This document shows positions 8,353 to 16,741 of a stretch of DNA of 64,000 bases, piece after piece. Under the pieces are notes generated by a model that was not told where the DNA came from, did no database searches, and worked only from the letters and a program-made list of their open reading frames with translations. Source of the DNA: Streptomyces vinaceus (GTDB lineage: Bacteria; Actinomycetota; Actinomycetes; Streptomycetales; Streptomycetaceae); assembly GCF_008704935.1 (NCBI RefSeq), contig NZ_CP023692.1, positions 6,301,501 through 6,365,500 of the forward strand, in the 5' to 3' direction. How positions within the stretch are numbered: the first letter of the stretch is position 1; every line of letters starts with the position of its first letter. A program made the position numbers and the translations under genes.

Positions 8353-8400
8353 GGGCCATGAGGTCCGAATTGAGTGGTTCGACCGTGCCGCTGTCGGTCG

Positions 8401-8622
8401 GATCCGGTCCGCCTCCGGGCGGCCCTCGCACGGGACGGATTCGAGCTGGCCGCCGCCGAAGGCGATCGCTGGACCGTGGAGGGCATACGGGCCGAGCGGC
8501 TCGGCGGCATGGCCGCCCGCGAGGGCATCCCCGTGCTGGAGCTCTCCGACGAACGCGCCTCGCTGGAGCAGGCGTACCTCGACCTGACCGCCGACCACGC
8601 CCAGTTCGCCGCCACCCACTGA
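8401..8622 (+). pseudogene. ABC transporter ATP-binding protein, C-terminal remnant
   Basis: About 73 codons ending at TGA 8620-8622 match the end of actinobacterial drug-type ABC ATPases. Signs are RLRAALARDGF, then a short beta region, GIPVLELSDERASLEQAYLDLT and an acidic tail. The Walker A, signature and Walker B parts are absent, so no functional ATPase is made. It lies 27 bases before an intact permease gene, its original partner. Confidence 0.75.
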
Positions 8623-8649
8623 CTTCCGCCTACCCCAAGGAGGCTCGCC

Positions 8650-9399
8650 ATGAGCGCCGCTCTGCCCACCGTCCCCGTCGTGCACTCGGAATGGATCAAG
8701 ATACGGTCCCTGCGCGGCACCTTCGGGGCGTTGATCGCCATTCTCGTGGCCACCGCCGGGATACAGGCACTGGCGGCCGCCGCCATAGGCCGACAGGAGG
8801 CGGGCAGCCTGGGGGAGGACCCACTGCTCGGAGCCTTCTACGGCATCAACTTCGGCCAGATAGCGGCCTTCACCTTCGGGGCGAGCGCGCTGGCCGCCGA
8901 GTTCCACAACGGAGCGCTGCGGACGACGCTGACCGCGGTGCCGAACCGGACCCGCTTCTACCTGTCGAAGGTCGCCGTGGTGGGCGGGCTCGCCTTCCTG
9001 GTGGGCCAGGTCGCCGGACTGCTCACCTTCGTCCTGGGCCAGGCGTTCATGGGGCGGCACGCATTGTCGCTGGGGGACCCGGGCACCTTGCGGGCCGTTT
9101 TCGGCAGCGGCGTGTACCTGACGCTCATGGCCCTGTTCGCGGCCGGACTGACGGCGGTGCTGCGCAGTGCGGCGATCGTGCTGAGCGTGCTCATACCCTT
9201 CGTCGTCATGGTGCCGTTCATCATCGGCCAGGCAGCGGGCGGTGTCGCGGAGTTCCTGCCGGACCAGGCGGGACAGCTCGTGCTGCACGGGGCGTCCACC
9301 GGTCGGCTCGGTCCCTGGAGCGGCCTCGCGGTGCTGGCGCTGTGGGCGGCGGCCGCGCTGGCCGGCGGCTGGCTGGCGGTGCGTCGGCGCGACGCGTGA
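8650..9399 (+). CDS. ABC-2 type transporter permease
   Basis: A 249-residue membrane protein with six hydrophobic segments, the standard half-transporter of the ABC-2 family. It has the N-terminal HSEWIKIRSLRGTF typical of Streptomyces permeases next to drug-efflux ATPases, and AAEFHNGALRTTLTAVPNRTRF, which corresponds to the EF-like coupling region (listed here as AEFHNGALRTTLTA). The start has AAGGAGG 7 bases upstream. Its own ATPase gene is destroyed upstream, so it can work only with an ATPase encoded elsewhere, or not at all. No frameshift is seen inside the gene. Confidence 0.85.
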   Translation: MSAALPTVPVVHSEWIKIRSLRGTFGALIAILVATAGIQALAAAAIGRQEAGSLGEDPLLGAFYGINFGQIAAFTFGASALAAEFHNGALRTTLTAVPNRTRFYLSKVAVVGGLAFLVGQVAGLLTFVLGQAFMGRHALSLGDPGTLRAVFGSGVYLTLMALFAAGLTAVLRSAAIVLSVLIPFVVMVPFIIGQAAGGVAEFLPDQAGQLVLHGASTGRLGPWSGLAVLALWAAAALAGGWLAVRRRDA

Positions 9400-9439
9400 C
9401 GCCGGGCCAGTTGTCAGACCCCGGCGCGATACTGACGGC

Positions 9440-9874
9440 ATGACCACGGCAGAGCATCTCGACACGATCGACCGGCTCCGGGCGCGGGCTTTCCCCGACG
9501 TCCGGGGCAGGTCCGAAGTGGGCACCAGCGGGCCCGGTTACCACCTCGCCGAGCTCGGCGGGAGCCGGTGGTACGGGGACGAGGACGCGGCCGACCGCCT
9601 GGCGCACGAGGACCAGGTGTCCGCCGAGTTCGAGGCTCTGGCCCAGCGGCTGGAGGAACGCTGGGGCGAGCCGGACCGGCTCACGCTCGCCGGTCTGCGG
9701 CTGCGGACGGAGGCCGGGGAGGCGGCGCAGCCGTGGCAGGAGATCGGCGACACCAGCGACCACCTCCACCTCTGGCGGGTCGGGGACCGCTGGGTCGCCG
9801 TCTACGAGGCCCGGTGGGGAGCCGACCACTCGCCGCAGCTGATGGCCGCGGTGACCGTGATCGACCCGCCCTAG
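9440..9874 (+). CDS. Hypothetical protein, small acidic
   Basis: A 144-residue soluble acidic protein with no signal peptide and no membrane segment. I do not recognise a named family. Its C-terminal half alternates short beta-strand-like stretches (HLHLWRVGDRWVAVYEARWG seen as LHLWRVGDRW and VAVYEARWG), as in small proteins of unknown function that are common in Streptomyces. ATG 9440 is the start that begins the coding-like region. The TAG stop overlaps the opposing glycosylase stop in CTAG 9871-9874. Confidence 0.7.
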   Translation: MTTAEHLDTIDRLRARAFPDVRGRSEVGTSGPGYHLAELGGSRWYGDEDAADRLAHEDQVSAEFEALAQRLEERWGEPDRLTLAGLRLRTEAGEAAQPWQEIGDTSDHLHLWRVGDRWVAVYEARWGADHSPQLMAAVTVIDPP

Positions 9875-10386
9875 GGGGTGTCCGGCTCCGCTTCGGGGGT
9901 GTGCTCGGCGGCCGTGCGGAGGCGGGCGTACTCCTGGGCCATGGACTCCGCGGTCCAGTGGGCGTTGAGGCCGCTGGGGTTGGGGAGGGCCCAGATGCGG
10001 GTGGAGCCGATGGTCCGCTCCTGGGGGCCGATCTTGGCCTTCGGCTCCCCGAAGGCCGTGCGGTAGGCGGTGACTCCGACGACCGCCAGCCAGTGCGGGC
10101 GCAGCAGTTCCACCTTGGCGGTCAGGATGCGGCCGCCCTCGCGGAACTCCTCGGCGCTCAGCTCGTCGGCCCGGGCCGTGGCGCGGGCAACGACGTTGGT
10201 GATGCCCAGCCGGTAGGACAGCAGCTCCTCCTGCTCCGCGGGTTGCAGGCGGCGCGGGGTGAAGCCGGACAGATGCAGGACCGGCCAGAAACGGTTGCCG
10301 GGGCGGGCGAAGTGATGGCCCGTCGCGGCGGAGAGGAGACCGGGGTTGATCCCGCAGAACAGCACACGCAGACCGCCCGCGACCAC
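9871..10386 (-). CDS. mug: G/U mismatch-specific DNA glycosylase
   Basis: A uracil-DNA glycosylase-fold enzyme of the Mug/TDG family that removes uracil or thymine opposite guanine. The active-site loop reads LFCGINPGLLSA, where family members have GINPG followed by a short loop. HFARPGNRFWP and the second conserved block LPNPSGLNAHW are also present. The annotated start is GTG 10386 (171 residues). The conserved N-terminus (TPEELDAARDRVLPD) continues in frame upstream to CTG 10434, which overlaps the purB stop as CTGA, and no ATG, GTG or TTG lies between. Translation from CTG by coupling to purB is therefore possible, giving 187 residues. Confidence 0.9.
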   Translation of the reverse strand: MVAGGLRVLFCGINPGLLSAATGHHFARPGNRFWPVLHLSGFTPRRLQPAEQEELLSYRLGITNVVARATARADELSAEEFREGGRILTAKVELLRPHWLAVVGVTAYRTAFGEPKAKIGPQERTIGSTRIWALPNPSGLNAHWTAESMAQEYARLRTAAEHTPEAEPDTP

Positions 10387-10430
10387 GTCCGGGAGGACGC
10401 GGTCACGGGCGGCGTCGAGCTCCTCGGGGG

Positions 10431-11864
10431 TCAGAGGATCGACCCCGGCGCGTACCCGGCGGCCTCCGGGTGCTGCTTGGCGATCGCCTCGATACGAGAG
10501 ATCACCGCGGCGACCTGGTCACCGGCCGCGCCGGTGAAGGACAGCTTGTCGGCCATCAGGGCGTCGAGCTGGGCCCGGTCCAGCGGCATCCGCTCGTCGG
10601 CGGCCAGCTTGTCCAGCAGCTCGTTGCGCTCGGCACCCTGCTCGCGCATGGCGAGCGCGGAGGCCACGGCGTGCTCCTTGATGACCTCGTGGGCGGCCTC
10701 GCGGCCGACACCCGCCCGCACAGCGCCCATCAGGACCTTGGTGGTCGCGAGGAACGGCAGGTAGCGGTCCAGCTCGCGGGCCACGACGGCCGGGAAGGCG
10801 CCGAACTCGTCGAGGACCGTCAGGAAGGTCTCCAGCAGTCCGTCGAACGCGAAGAACGCGTCGGGCAGGGCCACCCGGCGGACCACGGAGCAGGACACGT
10901 CGCCCTCGTTCCACTGGTCGCCGGCCAGCTCGCCGGTCATCGAGGCGTAGCCGCGCAGGATGACCATCAGGCCGTTGACGCGCTCGCAGGAGCGGGTGTT
11001 CATCTTGTGGGGCATCGCGGAGGAGCCGACCTGGCCGGGCTTGAAGCCCTCGGTGACCAGTTCGTGGCCGGCCATCAGGCGGATGGTCTTCGCGATCGAG
11101 GAGGGGGCGGCGGCCAGCTGCACCAGGGCGGTGACCACGTCGTAGTCGAGCGAGCGCGGGTAGACCTGGCCGACGGAGGTGAAGGCCTGGGCGAAGCCGA
11201 GGTGGGCGGCGATCCGCTGCTCCAGGTCGGCCAGCTTGGCGGCGTCGCCGCCCAGCAGGTCGAGCATGTCCTGGGCGGTGCCGACCGGGCCCTTGATCCC
11301 GCGCAGCGGGTAGCGGCCGAGCAGGTCCTCCAGCCGGGCGTAGGCGACCAGCAGCTCGTCGGCCGCCGTCGCGAAGCGCTTGCCCAGGGTGGTCGCCTGC
11401 GCGGCGACGTTGTGGGAGCGGCCGGCCATGACCAGCTCGGCGTGCTCGCCGGCCAGCTTGCCGAGGCGGGCGAGGACGGCGACCGTACGGTCGCGGGCCA
11501 GCTCCAGCGAGAGCCGGATCTGGAGCTGCTCGACGTTCTCGGTGAGGTCGCGCGAGGTCATGCCCTTGTGGACGTGCTCGTGGCCGGCGAGGGCGTTGAA
11601 CTCCTCGATGCGGGCCTTCACGTCGTGCCGGGTGACCTTCTCGCGCTCGGCGATGGAGGCGAGGTCGACGGTCTCCAGGACGCGCTCGTAGTCGGCGAGG
11701 GCGGCGTCCGGGACCTCGATGCCGAGGTCCTTCTGGGCGCGGAGAACGGCGAGCCACAGCCGCCGCTCCAGCGTCACCTTGTACTCGGGGGACCACAGGA
11801 CGGCGAGCTCCGCGGAGGCGTAGCGGCCGGCCAGGACATTGGGGATGCGGGGCTTGGCTGTCAC
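10431..11864 (-). CDS. purB: Adenylosuccinate lyase
   Basis: A 477-residue enzyme of the fumarase/aspartase superfamily. It cleaves adenylosuccinate to AMP and fumarate and also SAICAR to AICAR in purine synthesis. The family signature is GSSAMPHKMNT; the catalytic His region AGRSHNVAAQATTLGKR and the early TSRDLTEN motif are also clear. The GTG start at 11864 (MTAKPRIPNVLAGRY) is placed by comparison with actinobacterial PurB proteins, which begin close to this sequence. The open frame continues upstream without homology. The 3' end overlaps the possible CTG start of mug. Confidence 0.96.
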   Translation of the reverse strand: MTAKPRIPNVLAGRYASAELAVLWSPEYKVTLERRLWLAVLRAQKDLGIEVPDAALADYERVLETVDLASIAEREKVTRHDVKARIEEFNALAGHEHVHKGMTSRDLTENVEQLQIRLSLELARDRTVAVLARLGKLAGEHAELVMAGRSHNVAAQATTLGKRFATAADELLVAYARLEDLLGRYPLRGIKGPVGTAQDMLDLLGGDAAKLADLEQRIAAHLGFAQAFTSVGQVYPRSLDYDVVTALVQLAAAPSSIAKTIRLMAGHELVTEGFKPGQVGSSAMPHKMNTRSCERVNGLMVILRGYASMTGELAGDQWNEGDVSCSVVRRVALPDAFFAFDGLLETFLTVLDEFGAFPAVVARELDRYLPFLATTKVLMGAVRAGVGREAAHEVIKEHAVASALAMREQGAERNELLDKLAADERMPLDRAQLDALMADKLSFTGAAGDQVAAVISRIEAIAKQHPEAAGYAPGSIL

Positions 11865-11935
11865 GTGTAGGGATTCTACTTGGGCCGCAGCTGTGTGTTT
11901 ACGCAGGTGGGGACCCCGCCTCGGATTGTGCCTTG

Positions 11936-12727
11936 CTACGAGAGCCGCTCGGCGGCGACGGCCTCGTACGGCAGCAGTTCCGGGCGCTTGGCCGGGCGGC
12001 CGTCCCCGGAGGAGCGGCCCGTCAGCCGTCGGCCGATCCACGGCAGCAGGTGCTGCCGGGCGAAGCTGAGGTCCTGGGTCCGGCGCACGGCCCAGCCCGG
12101 CGCCACCGCCGGCGCCAGTTCGGCGCGCCAGTCCTGCTCGGGCGGCAGGCCGAGCGTCTGCCAGACCGCCTCGGCCACCCGGCGGTGGCCCTCGGCCGTC
12201 AGGTGCAGCCGGTCCACGTCCCACATCCGGGGGTCGGCCAGCACACCGGCCCCGTACAGGTCGACGACGAGGGCCCCGTGCCGGGCGGCCAGCTCTTCGA
12301 TGATCCCGAAGAGCTCCTCCATGCGCGGACGGAAGCGGTCCATCACCGGCCCGTTGCGCCCCGGTGAGCGCATCAGCACCAGCGTCTTGCAGGTGGGGGC
12401 CAGCAGCCCCACGGCCTCCTCCAGGTGCCCGCGCACCCTGCCCATGTCGACCTTCGGTCGCAGCGCGTCGTTCAGGCCGCCGACCAGCGTCACCACGTCC
12501 GCGCCCATCGCCGCCGCGACCGGGGCCTGGTCCTCGGCGATCTGCCCGATCAGCTTCCCGCGCACCGCGAGGTTGGCGTAGCGGAAACCGGGCTCGCGCG
12601 CCGCGAGCCGGGCGGCCAGCAGATCGGCCCAGCCGCGGTAGGAGCCGTCGGGCAGCAGGTCGGACATGCCCTCGGTGAAGGAGTCGCCGACCGCGACGAA
12701 ACTGGTGTAAGAGGCATTCATCTCCAT
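11936..12727 (-). CDS. SGNH/GDSL-family hydrolase
   Basis: A 263-residue serine esterase with all four SGNH blocks: the nucleophile GDSFTEG near residue 14, the block II glycine in NLAVRGKLIGQ, block III GGLNDAL with the oxyanion Asn, and block V DRLHLTAEGH with catalytic Asp and His. No signal peptide is evident, so the enzyme is probably cytoplasmic. A second ATG two codons in is possible. It is followed on the same strand by purB, 71 bases away. Substrate unknown; lipid or acyl-ester cleavage is typical of the family. Confidence 0.9.
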   Translation of the reverse strand: MEMNASYTSFVAVGDSFTEGMSDLLPDGSYRGWADLLAARLAAREPGFRYANLAVRGKLIGQIAEDQAPVAAAMGADVVTLVGGLNDALRPKVDMGRVRGHLEEAVGLLAPTCKTLVLMRSPGRNGPVMDRFRPRMEELFGIIEELAARHGALVVDLYGAGVLADPRMWDVDRLHLTAEGHRRVAEAVWQTLGLPPEQDWRAELAPAVAPGWAVRRTQDLSFARQHLLPWIGRRLTGRSSGDGRPAKRPELLPYEAVAAERLS

Positions 12728-12796
12728 GGCGCAGCGATGCTACCGCGCGGTACCCCGGCCGTGCGGGGCCGGGGCACCGCCGCGGTGGCGGCCGCG

Positions 12797-13822
12797 TCAG
12801 GCGGAGGCCGGCCTGCCGAACAGCTCCCGCAGTACGTCCTCCATCGTGACCAGGCCCGTCATGGCTCCGCCCGAGCCCATGACCGCCGCCAGGTGCGTCC
12901 GGCTGCGCCGCATCGCGGTCAACACGTCGTCCAGCGGGGTTTCCGCACGTACCTGGGCGATCGGGCGCAGCGCAGACACCGGGAACGGCTGGTCCCGCTC
13001 CGCCCCGTCCGCGTCGAGCGCGTCCTTGACGTGCAGGTATCCGAGGATCCCGGCCTGCGCGTCGATCACGGGGAAGCGGGAGTACCCGGACTCGGCCGAC
13101 AGGCGCTGCAGGGCCGTAGGCGTCACGCCCTCGCGCGCCACGACGACCCGGTCCAGCGGCAGCACCACATCGGTGACCGGCCGCCGGCCCAGCTCCAAGG
13201 CGTCGTGCAGCCGCTCGCTCGCCCGGTCGTCGATCAGACCCGCGTCACTGGAGTCCTTCACGATCCGGGCCAGCTCGTCGTCCGAGAACGTCGCCGCGAC
13301 CTCGTCCTTCACGTCCACCCGCAGCAGCCGCAGCAGGAGGTTGGCGAAGGCGTTGATCGCGAAGATCACCGGCCGCAGCGCCCGGGCCAGGGTCACCAGC
13401 GGCGGACCGAGCAGCAGCGCGGTGCGCACCGGCTCGGACAGCGCCACGTTCTTCGGCAGCATCTCCCCGAAGAGCATGTGCAGGTACGTGGCCAGCGCCA
13501 GCGCCACGACGAACGAGATCGCGTGGGTCAGCCCCGAGGGCACCCCGACGAGGTCGAACAGCGGGGTCAGCAGGTGCGCGATGGCCGGTTCGGCCACCAC
13601 ACCCAGCACCAGGGTGCACAGGGTGATGCCCAGCTGGGCCGCCGCCATCAGCGCCGACACGTGCTCCAGCGCCCACAGCACGGCGCGGGCCCGCCGGTCG
13701 CCCTGCTCGGCGTACGGCTCGATCTGGCTGCGACGCACCGAGATCAGCGCGAACTCCGCGCCGACGAAGAAGGCGTTGACGACCAGGGTCGCCAGGCCGA
13801 TCAGCAGTTGGATGACCGTCAT
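12797..13822 (-). CDS. CNNM/CBS-domain membrane protein, short form
   Basis: A 341-residue protein with the N-terminal CNNM (DUF21) transmembrane domain, about four helices up to residue 150, followed by two CBS domains that end in GLVTMEDVLRELFG. Proteins of this type are linked to Mg2+ or Co2+ efflux. It lacks the C-terminal CorC/HlyC transporter-associated domain that its upstream neighbour has. Its ATG overlaps the stop of that neighbour by 4 bases, so the pair is translationally coupled and probably forms a heteromer. Confidence 0.9.
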   Translation of the reverse strand: MTVIQLLIGLATLVVNAFFVGAEFALISVRRSQIEPYAEQGDRRARAVLWALEHVSALMAAAQLGITLCTLVLGVVAEPAIAHLLTPLFDLVGVPSGLTHAISFVVALALATYLHMLFGEMLPKNVALSEPVRTALLLGPPLVTLARALRPVIFAINAFANLLLRLLRVDVKDEVAATFSDDELARIVKDSSDAGLIDDRASERLHDALELGRRPVTDVVLPLDRVVVAREGVTPTALQRLSAESGYSRFPVIDAQAGILGYLHVKDALDADGAERDQPFPVSALRPIAQVRAETPLDDVLTAMRRSRTHLAAVMGSGGAMTGLVTMEDVLRELFGRPASA

Positions 13823-15168
13823 CGGTCCCCCTCCCCACCCGTGTCGGAGGACTCCTGCGCCGGGTCGGCCGGGGCGTGCAGCAGCACCCGCGCGGCCCGC
13901 CGGCCGCTCGCGTCGACCACGTCGAGCCGCCAGCCGGCCAGCTCCATGCTGTCTCCGACGGCCGGGATCCGGCCGAGCTCGGTCGCTATCAGCCCGGCCA
14001 GGGTTTCGTACGGGCCGTCCGGCACGCGCAGTCCGATCCGTTCCAGCTGGTCGGTGCGCACGGCGCCCTCGGCGGAGTACAGGCGGCGCCCGGAGGCGTC
14101 CGTACCGGCCGGGGCCAGGTCGGAGGTCTCGTGCGGGTCGTGTTCGTCGCGCACCTCGCCGACGACCTCCTCGACGATGTCCTCCAGGGTGACCACGCCG
14201 GCCGTTCCGCCGTACTCGTCGATCACCACGGCCATCGTCTGGCGGCCGGACAGCAGGTCCAGCAGCCGGTCGACCGTCAGCGACTCCGGTACGAGCAGCG
14301 GATCGCGCAGCAGCCGGGAGACGGGGTGGCGGTGGCGTTCCTCGGCGGGCAGCGCGAGCACGTCCTTGATGTGGACGGTGCCGACGACGGTGTCGAGGCT
14401 GCCCCGGTAGACGGGGAAACGGGACAGGCCGGTCGCGAGCGTCGCGTTGGCCACGTCCTCGGCGGTGGTCTGCACGTCGAGGGCCGTGACCTGGACCCGC
14501 GGGGTCATGACGTTCTCCGCGGTCAGGTCGGCCAGGTTCAGGGTCCGTACGAAGAGCTCGGCGGTGTCCTTCTCCAGTGCGCCCGCCTTCGCGGAGTGCC
14601 GGGCCAGCGCCACCAGCTCCTGCGGGGTGCGTGCGGAGGCCAGCTCCTCGGCCGGCTCCATGCCGAGCCGGCGGACCATGTGGTTCGCCGTGGTGTTCAG
14701 GTGGCTGATGAACGGCCGGAAGGCGCGGGTGAAGACCCGCTGCGTGGTGGCCACGCGCTTGGCGATGGCCAGCGGGGAGGAGATCGCCCAGTTCTTGGGC
14801 ACCAGTTCGCCGACGACCATCAGGACGACGGTCGACAGCACGGTGCCCAGGACCAGGGCGGTGGAGGAGGCGGCGCCGGCCGACAGCCCCAGGGCCTCGA
14901 AGGGGCCCTGGAGCAGGGCGGCGATCGAGGGCTTGGAGATCATGCCGATGACCAGGCCGGTCACCGTGATGCCGAGCTGGGCTCCCGAGAGCTGGAACGT
15001 CAGGCTCCGGACGGCTGCGAGGGCGCTCTCGGCTCCGCGTTCGCCGCGCTCGGCGGCCTGTTCGAGCTCACTGCGCTCGACGGTGGTCAGCGAGAACTCG
15101 GCCGCGACGAAGGCCCCGCAGGCGAGGCAGAGCAGCAGCGCCACGAGGAGCAGGAGCACTTCGGTCAT
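13819..15168 (-). CDS. CNNM/CBS/CorC_HlyC membrane protein
   Basis: A 449-residue hemolysin-type (CNNM family) protein. The N-terminal DUF21 domain has about four membrane helices (residues 1-150), a CBS pair follows (about 210-345, with GTVHIKDVLAL and YGGTAGVVTLEDIVEEVVGE seen in part as GGTAGVVTLEDI), and a CorC_HlyC domain closes the chain. The role is most likely divalent cation transport or cobalt/magnesium homeostasis; direct haemolysis is a historical name. It is the first gene of a two-gene operon. Confidence 0.92.
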   Translation of the reverse strand: MTEVLLLLVALLLCLACGAFVAAEFSLTTVERSELEQAAERGERGAESALAAVRSLTFQLSGAQLGITVTGLVIGMISKPSIAALLQGPFEALGLSAGAASSTALVLGTVLSTVVLMVVGELVPKNWAISSPLAIAKRVATTQRVFTRAFRPFISHLNTTANHMVRRLGMEPAEELASARTPQELVALARHSAKAGALEKDTAELFVRTLNLADLTAENVMTPRVQVTALDVQTTAEDVANATLATGLSRFPVYRGSLDTVVGTVHIKDVLALPAEERHRHPVSRLLRDPLLVPESLTVDRLLDLLSGRQTMAVVIDEYGGTAGVVTLEDIVEEVVGEVRDEHDPHETSDLAPAGTDASGRRLYSAEGAVRTDQLERIGLRVPDGPYETLAGLIATELGRIPAVGDSMELAGWRLDVVDASGRRAARVLLHAPADPAQESSDTGGEGDR

Positions 15169-15374
15169 CGGTCGGTCACCTCCGTCCCATGATCAGCCAG
15201 GAGGAGGGGTGTCGCGCGATGTCGGGTACTGGGGGGCTCGCCCATGGGCGGACGCTCACACCTTTCGCTCGGGTCGGCTCTGGAGCGGCCGACTGCTGGT
15301 CACCATGGTAAAGGAAAGGCAAAGCGGTCGGACCGTCCTTTCGGCGGAGCGCGACCGGATGATGGGATCCGGCC

Positions 15375-15797
15375 ATGAGTGATCTTCACATCGGCCCCGC
15401 GTCCGCCGCGGATCTCACCGCCGTGCTCGACTTCTGGAAGACGGCCGCCGAGGGAACGAGTATCAGTGACGACCTCGCCGGGGTCGAGCGCCTCCACGCC
15501 CGCGATCCGCACGCCCTGCTGCTGGCCCGGCGCGAGGGCGAACTCGTGGGCACCGTGATCGCCGGCTTCGACGGCTGGCGCTGCCACCTGTACCGGCTCG
15601 CGGTGCACCCCGGCCACCGCCGCCGGGGCATCGGTTCCGCGCTGCTGGCCGCCGCGGAGGAACGGTTCCGCGAGCTCGGCGGACGCCGCGCCGACGCGAT
15701 GGTGCTGGACCGCAACGAGCGGGCGCAGGGGGCGTGGGCGGCAGGCGGTTACCACCCCGAGGACCACTGGACCCGCTGGGTCAAGCCGCTGGCCTGA
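15375..15797 (+). CDS. GNAT-family N-acetyltransferase
   Basis: A 140-residue acetyltransferase with the acetyl-CoA pyrophosphate loop in VHPGHRRRGIGSALL (R/Q-x-x-G-x-G/A) and the C-terminal NERAQGAWAAGGYHPEDHW, where family members have the tyrosine that protonates CoA thiolate. No signal peptide. It is divergent from the CNNM operon across a 206-base gap and convergent with the methyltransferase. Substrate unknown. Confidence 0.9.
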   Translation: MSDLHIGPASAADLTAVLDFWKTAAEGTSISDDLAGVERLHARDPHALLLARREGELVGTVIAGFDGWRCHLYRLAVHPGHRRRGIGSALLAAAEERFRELGGRRADAMVLDRNERAQGAWAAGGYHPEDHWTRWVKPLA

Positions 15798-15841
15798 ACC
15801 TCCGCCGGAAGGGTCGTGCGAGACCTCCGGGGCTCGTGGGG

Positions 15842-16507
15842 CTACGCGGGACCCCGGCGGGCCGTCCCGATCACGCAGTACGAGGTCGGAAGCGCGGGTC
15901 CGCGCTCCGGAAGGCGGAAGGCGCGGCACGAGGTGATCCGGAAGCCGGCGTCCTCGATCGCGGCGGCGGGCTCACGGGCGGTGTGGCACCCGCCGAAGAG
16001 GCGCGGCCAGACGGTCCGGTCCAGCGTCCGCTGGACGGCGGCCATGCCGGCGGTGGGCGCGCGGCCGTGCTCGAAGAAGCGCAGCTCGGCGTCCGGGCGC
16101 AGCACCCGGTGGAGCTCCGAGAGCGCGCGCGGCAGATCCCGTACGGTGCACAGCACCAGGGAGGCCACGGCGGCGTCGAAGGCCTCGCTCTTGACGGGAA
16201 GGGCCTCGGCGACCCCCGGCACGACATCCACCGGGACCTCGGCGCGGAGCGCGGCGTCGGCCGCCAGCCTGCGCAGGCTGCGCTCCGGTTCGACGGCGAC
16301 GACCTCGGAGACGGCGCGCGGGTAGTGGGCGAAGTTCAGGCCGTTGCCCGCCCCGATCTCGATGACCCGGCCCGACACCCCGTGCAGGAGTTCGCCGCGA
16401 AGATCGCGTACGCCGCCGCGGGCGTCGGCGGTGGTGCTGAGCCGGGCGTAGAACCGGGCGAACAACGGATGGTCGACGGAGTCCGGAACACGGTGCGGTG
16501 AGGGCAT
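15842..16507 (-). CDS. Class I SAM-dependent methyltransferase
   Basis: A 221-residue methyltransferase of the Methyltransf_11 type. Motif I is VIEIGAGNGLNF near residue 50, followed by the acidic VAVEPE at the end of strand 2 and AFDAAVASLVLCTVRDLPRAL with post-motif residues. The C-terminal region with CHTAREPAAAIEDAGF resembles UbiE-like and phospholipid N-methyltransferase-like proteins. ATG 16507 is chosen by homology; the frame runs on upstream without a plausible protein. Substrate unknown. Confidence 0.88.
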   Translation of the reverse strand: MPSPHRVPDSVDHPLFARFYARLSTTADARGGVRDLRGELLHGVSGRVIEIGAGNGLNFAHYPRAVSEVVAVEPERSLRRLAADAALRAEVPVDVVPGVAEALPVKSEAFDAAVASLVLCTVRDLPRALSELHRVLRPDAELRFFEHGRAPTAGMAAVQRTLDRTVWPRLFGGCHTAREPAAAIEDAGFRITSCRAFRLPERGPALPTSYCVIGTARRGPA

Positions 16508-16663
16508 GGCGGACCTCCGGCTTGGGCGGGACGGGCGGGCGGACGGCGGGTCACGACGGGTGGCGGCGGGCTGACGGCGGGTCGCGGCCGGCTTTCCGGG
16601 CGTGTTCCCCGCCCGCACGCCCCGTAATCGGTGCCCACGGGTGACGGGTGTCCGGCCACCCAC

Positions 16664-16679
16664 TGAGTACCCGTACTCA
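16664..16679. promoter_or_regulatory. 16-bp perfect palindrome, candidate operator
   Basis: TGAGTAC-CC-GTACTCA is a perfect palindrome in the 234-base gap between the divergent methyltransferase and lipoprotein genes, 62 bases before the lipoprotein GTG. Perfect symmetry over 16 bases and an A/T content above its surroundings suggest a dimeric repressor site. The regulator is not identifiable. The rest of the gap holds only GC-rich imperfect repeats near 16525-16600. Confidence 0.5.
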
Positions 16680-16741
16680 TGTGCCCCGCCCCGTGCGGTG
16701 ACGACAATCGGCTGATCGCAGGATTCGAGAGCGGAGCCCCC

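Noticed and set aside
8050-9525. Long minus-strand reading frame across the ABC permease and kinase fragment
   Set aside because: It is mostly the antisense shadow of the permease gene. Only the short kinase-like stretch at 8140-8352 has meaning.
10470-11870. Plus-strand frame of 466 codons opposite purB
   Set aside because: It is composed of low-complexity Gly, Val, His and Gln, without ribosome site or homology; purB explains the region fully.
12425-14410. Plus-strand frame of 661 codons opposite the CNNM genes
   Set aside because: Composition is Arg/His/Gln rich as in high-GC antisense frames, and both CNNM genes are complete on the other strand.
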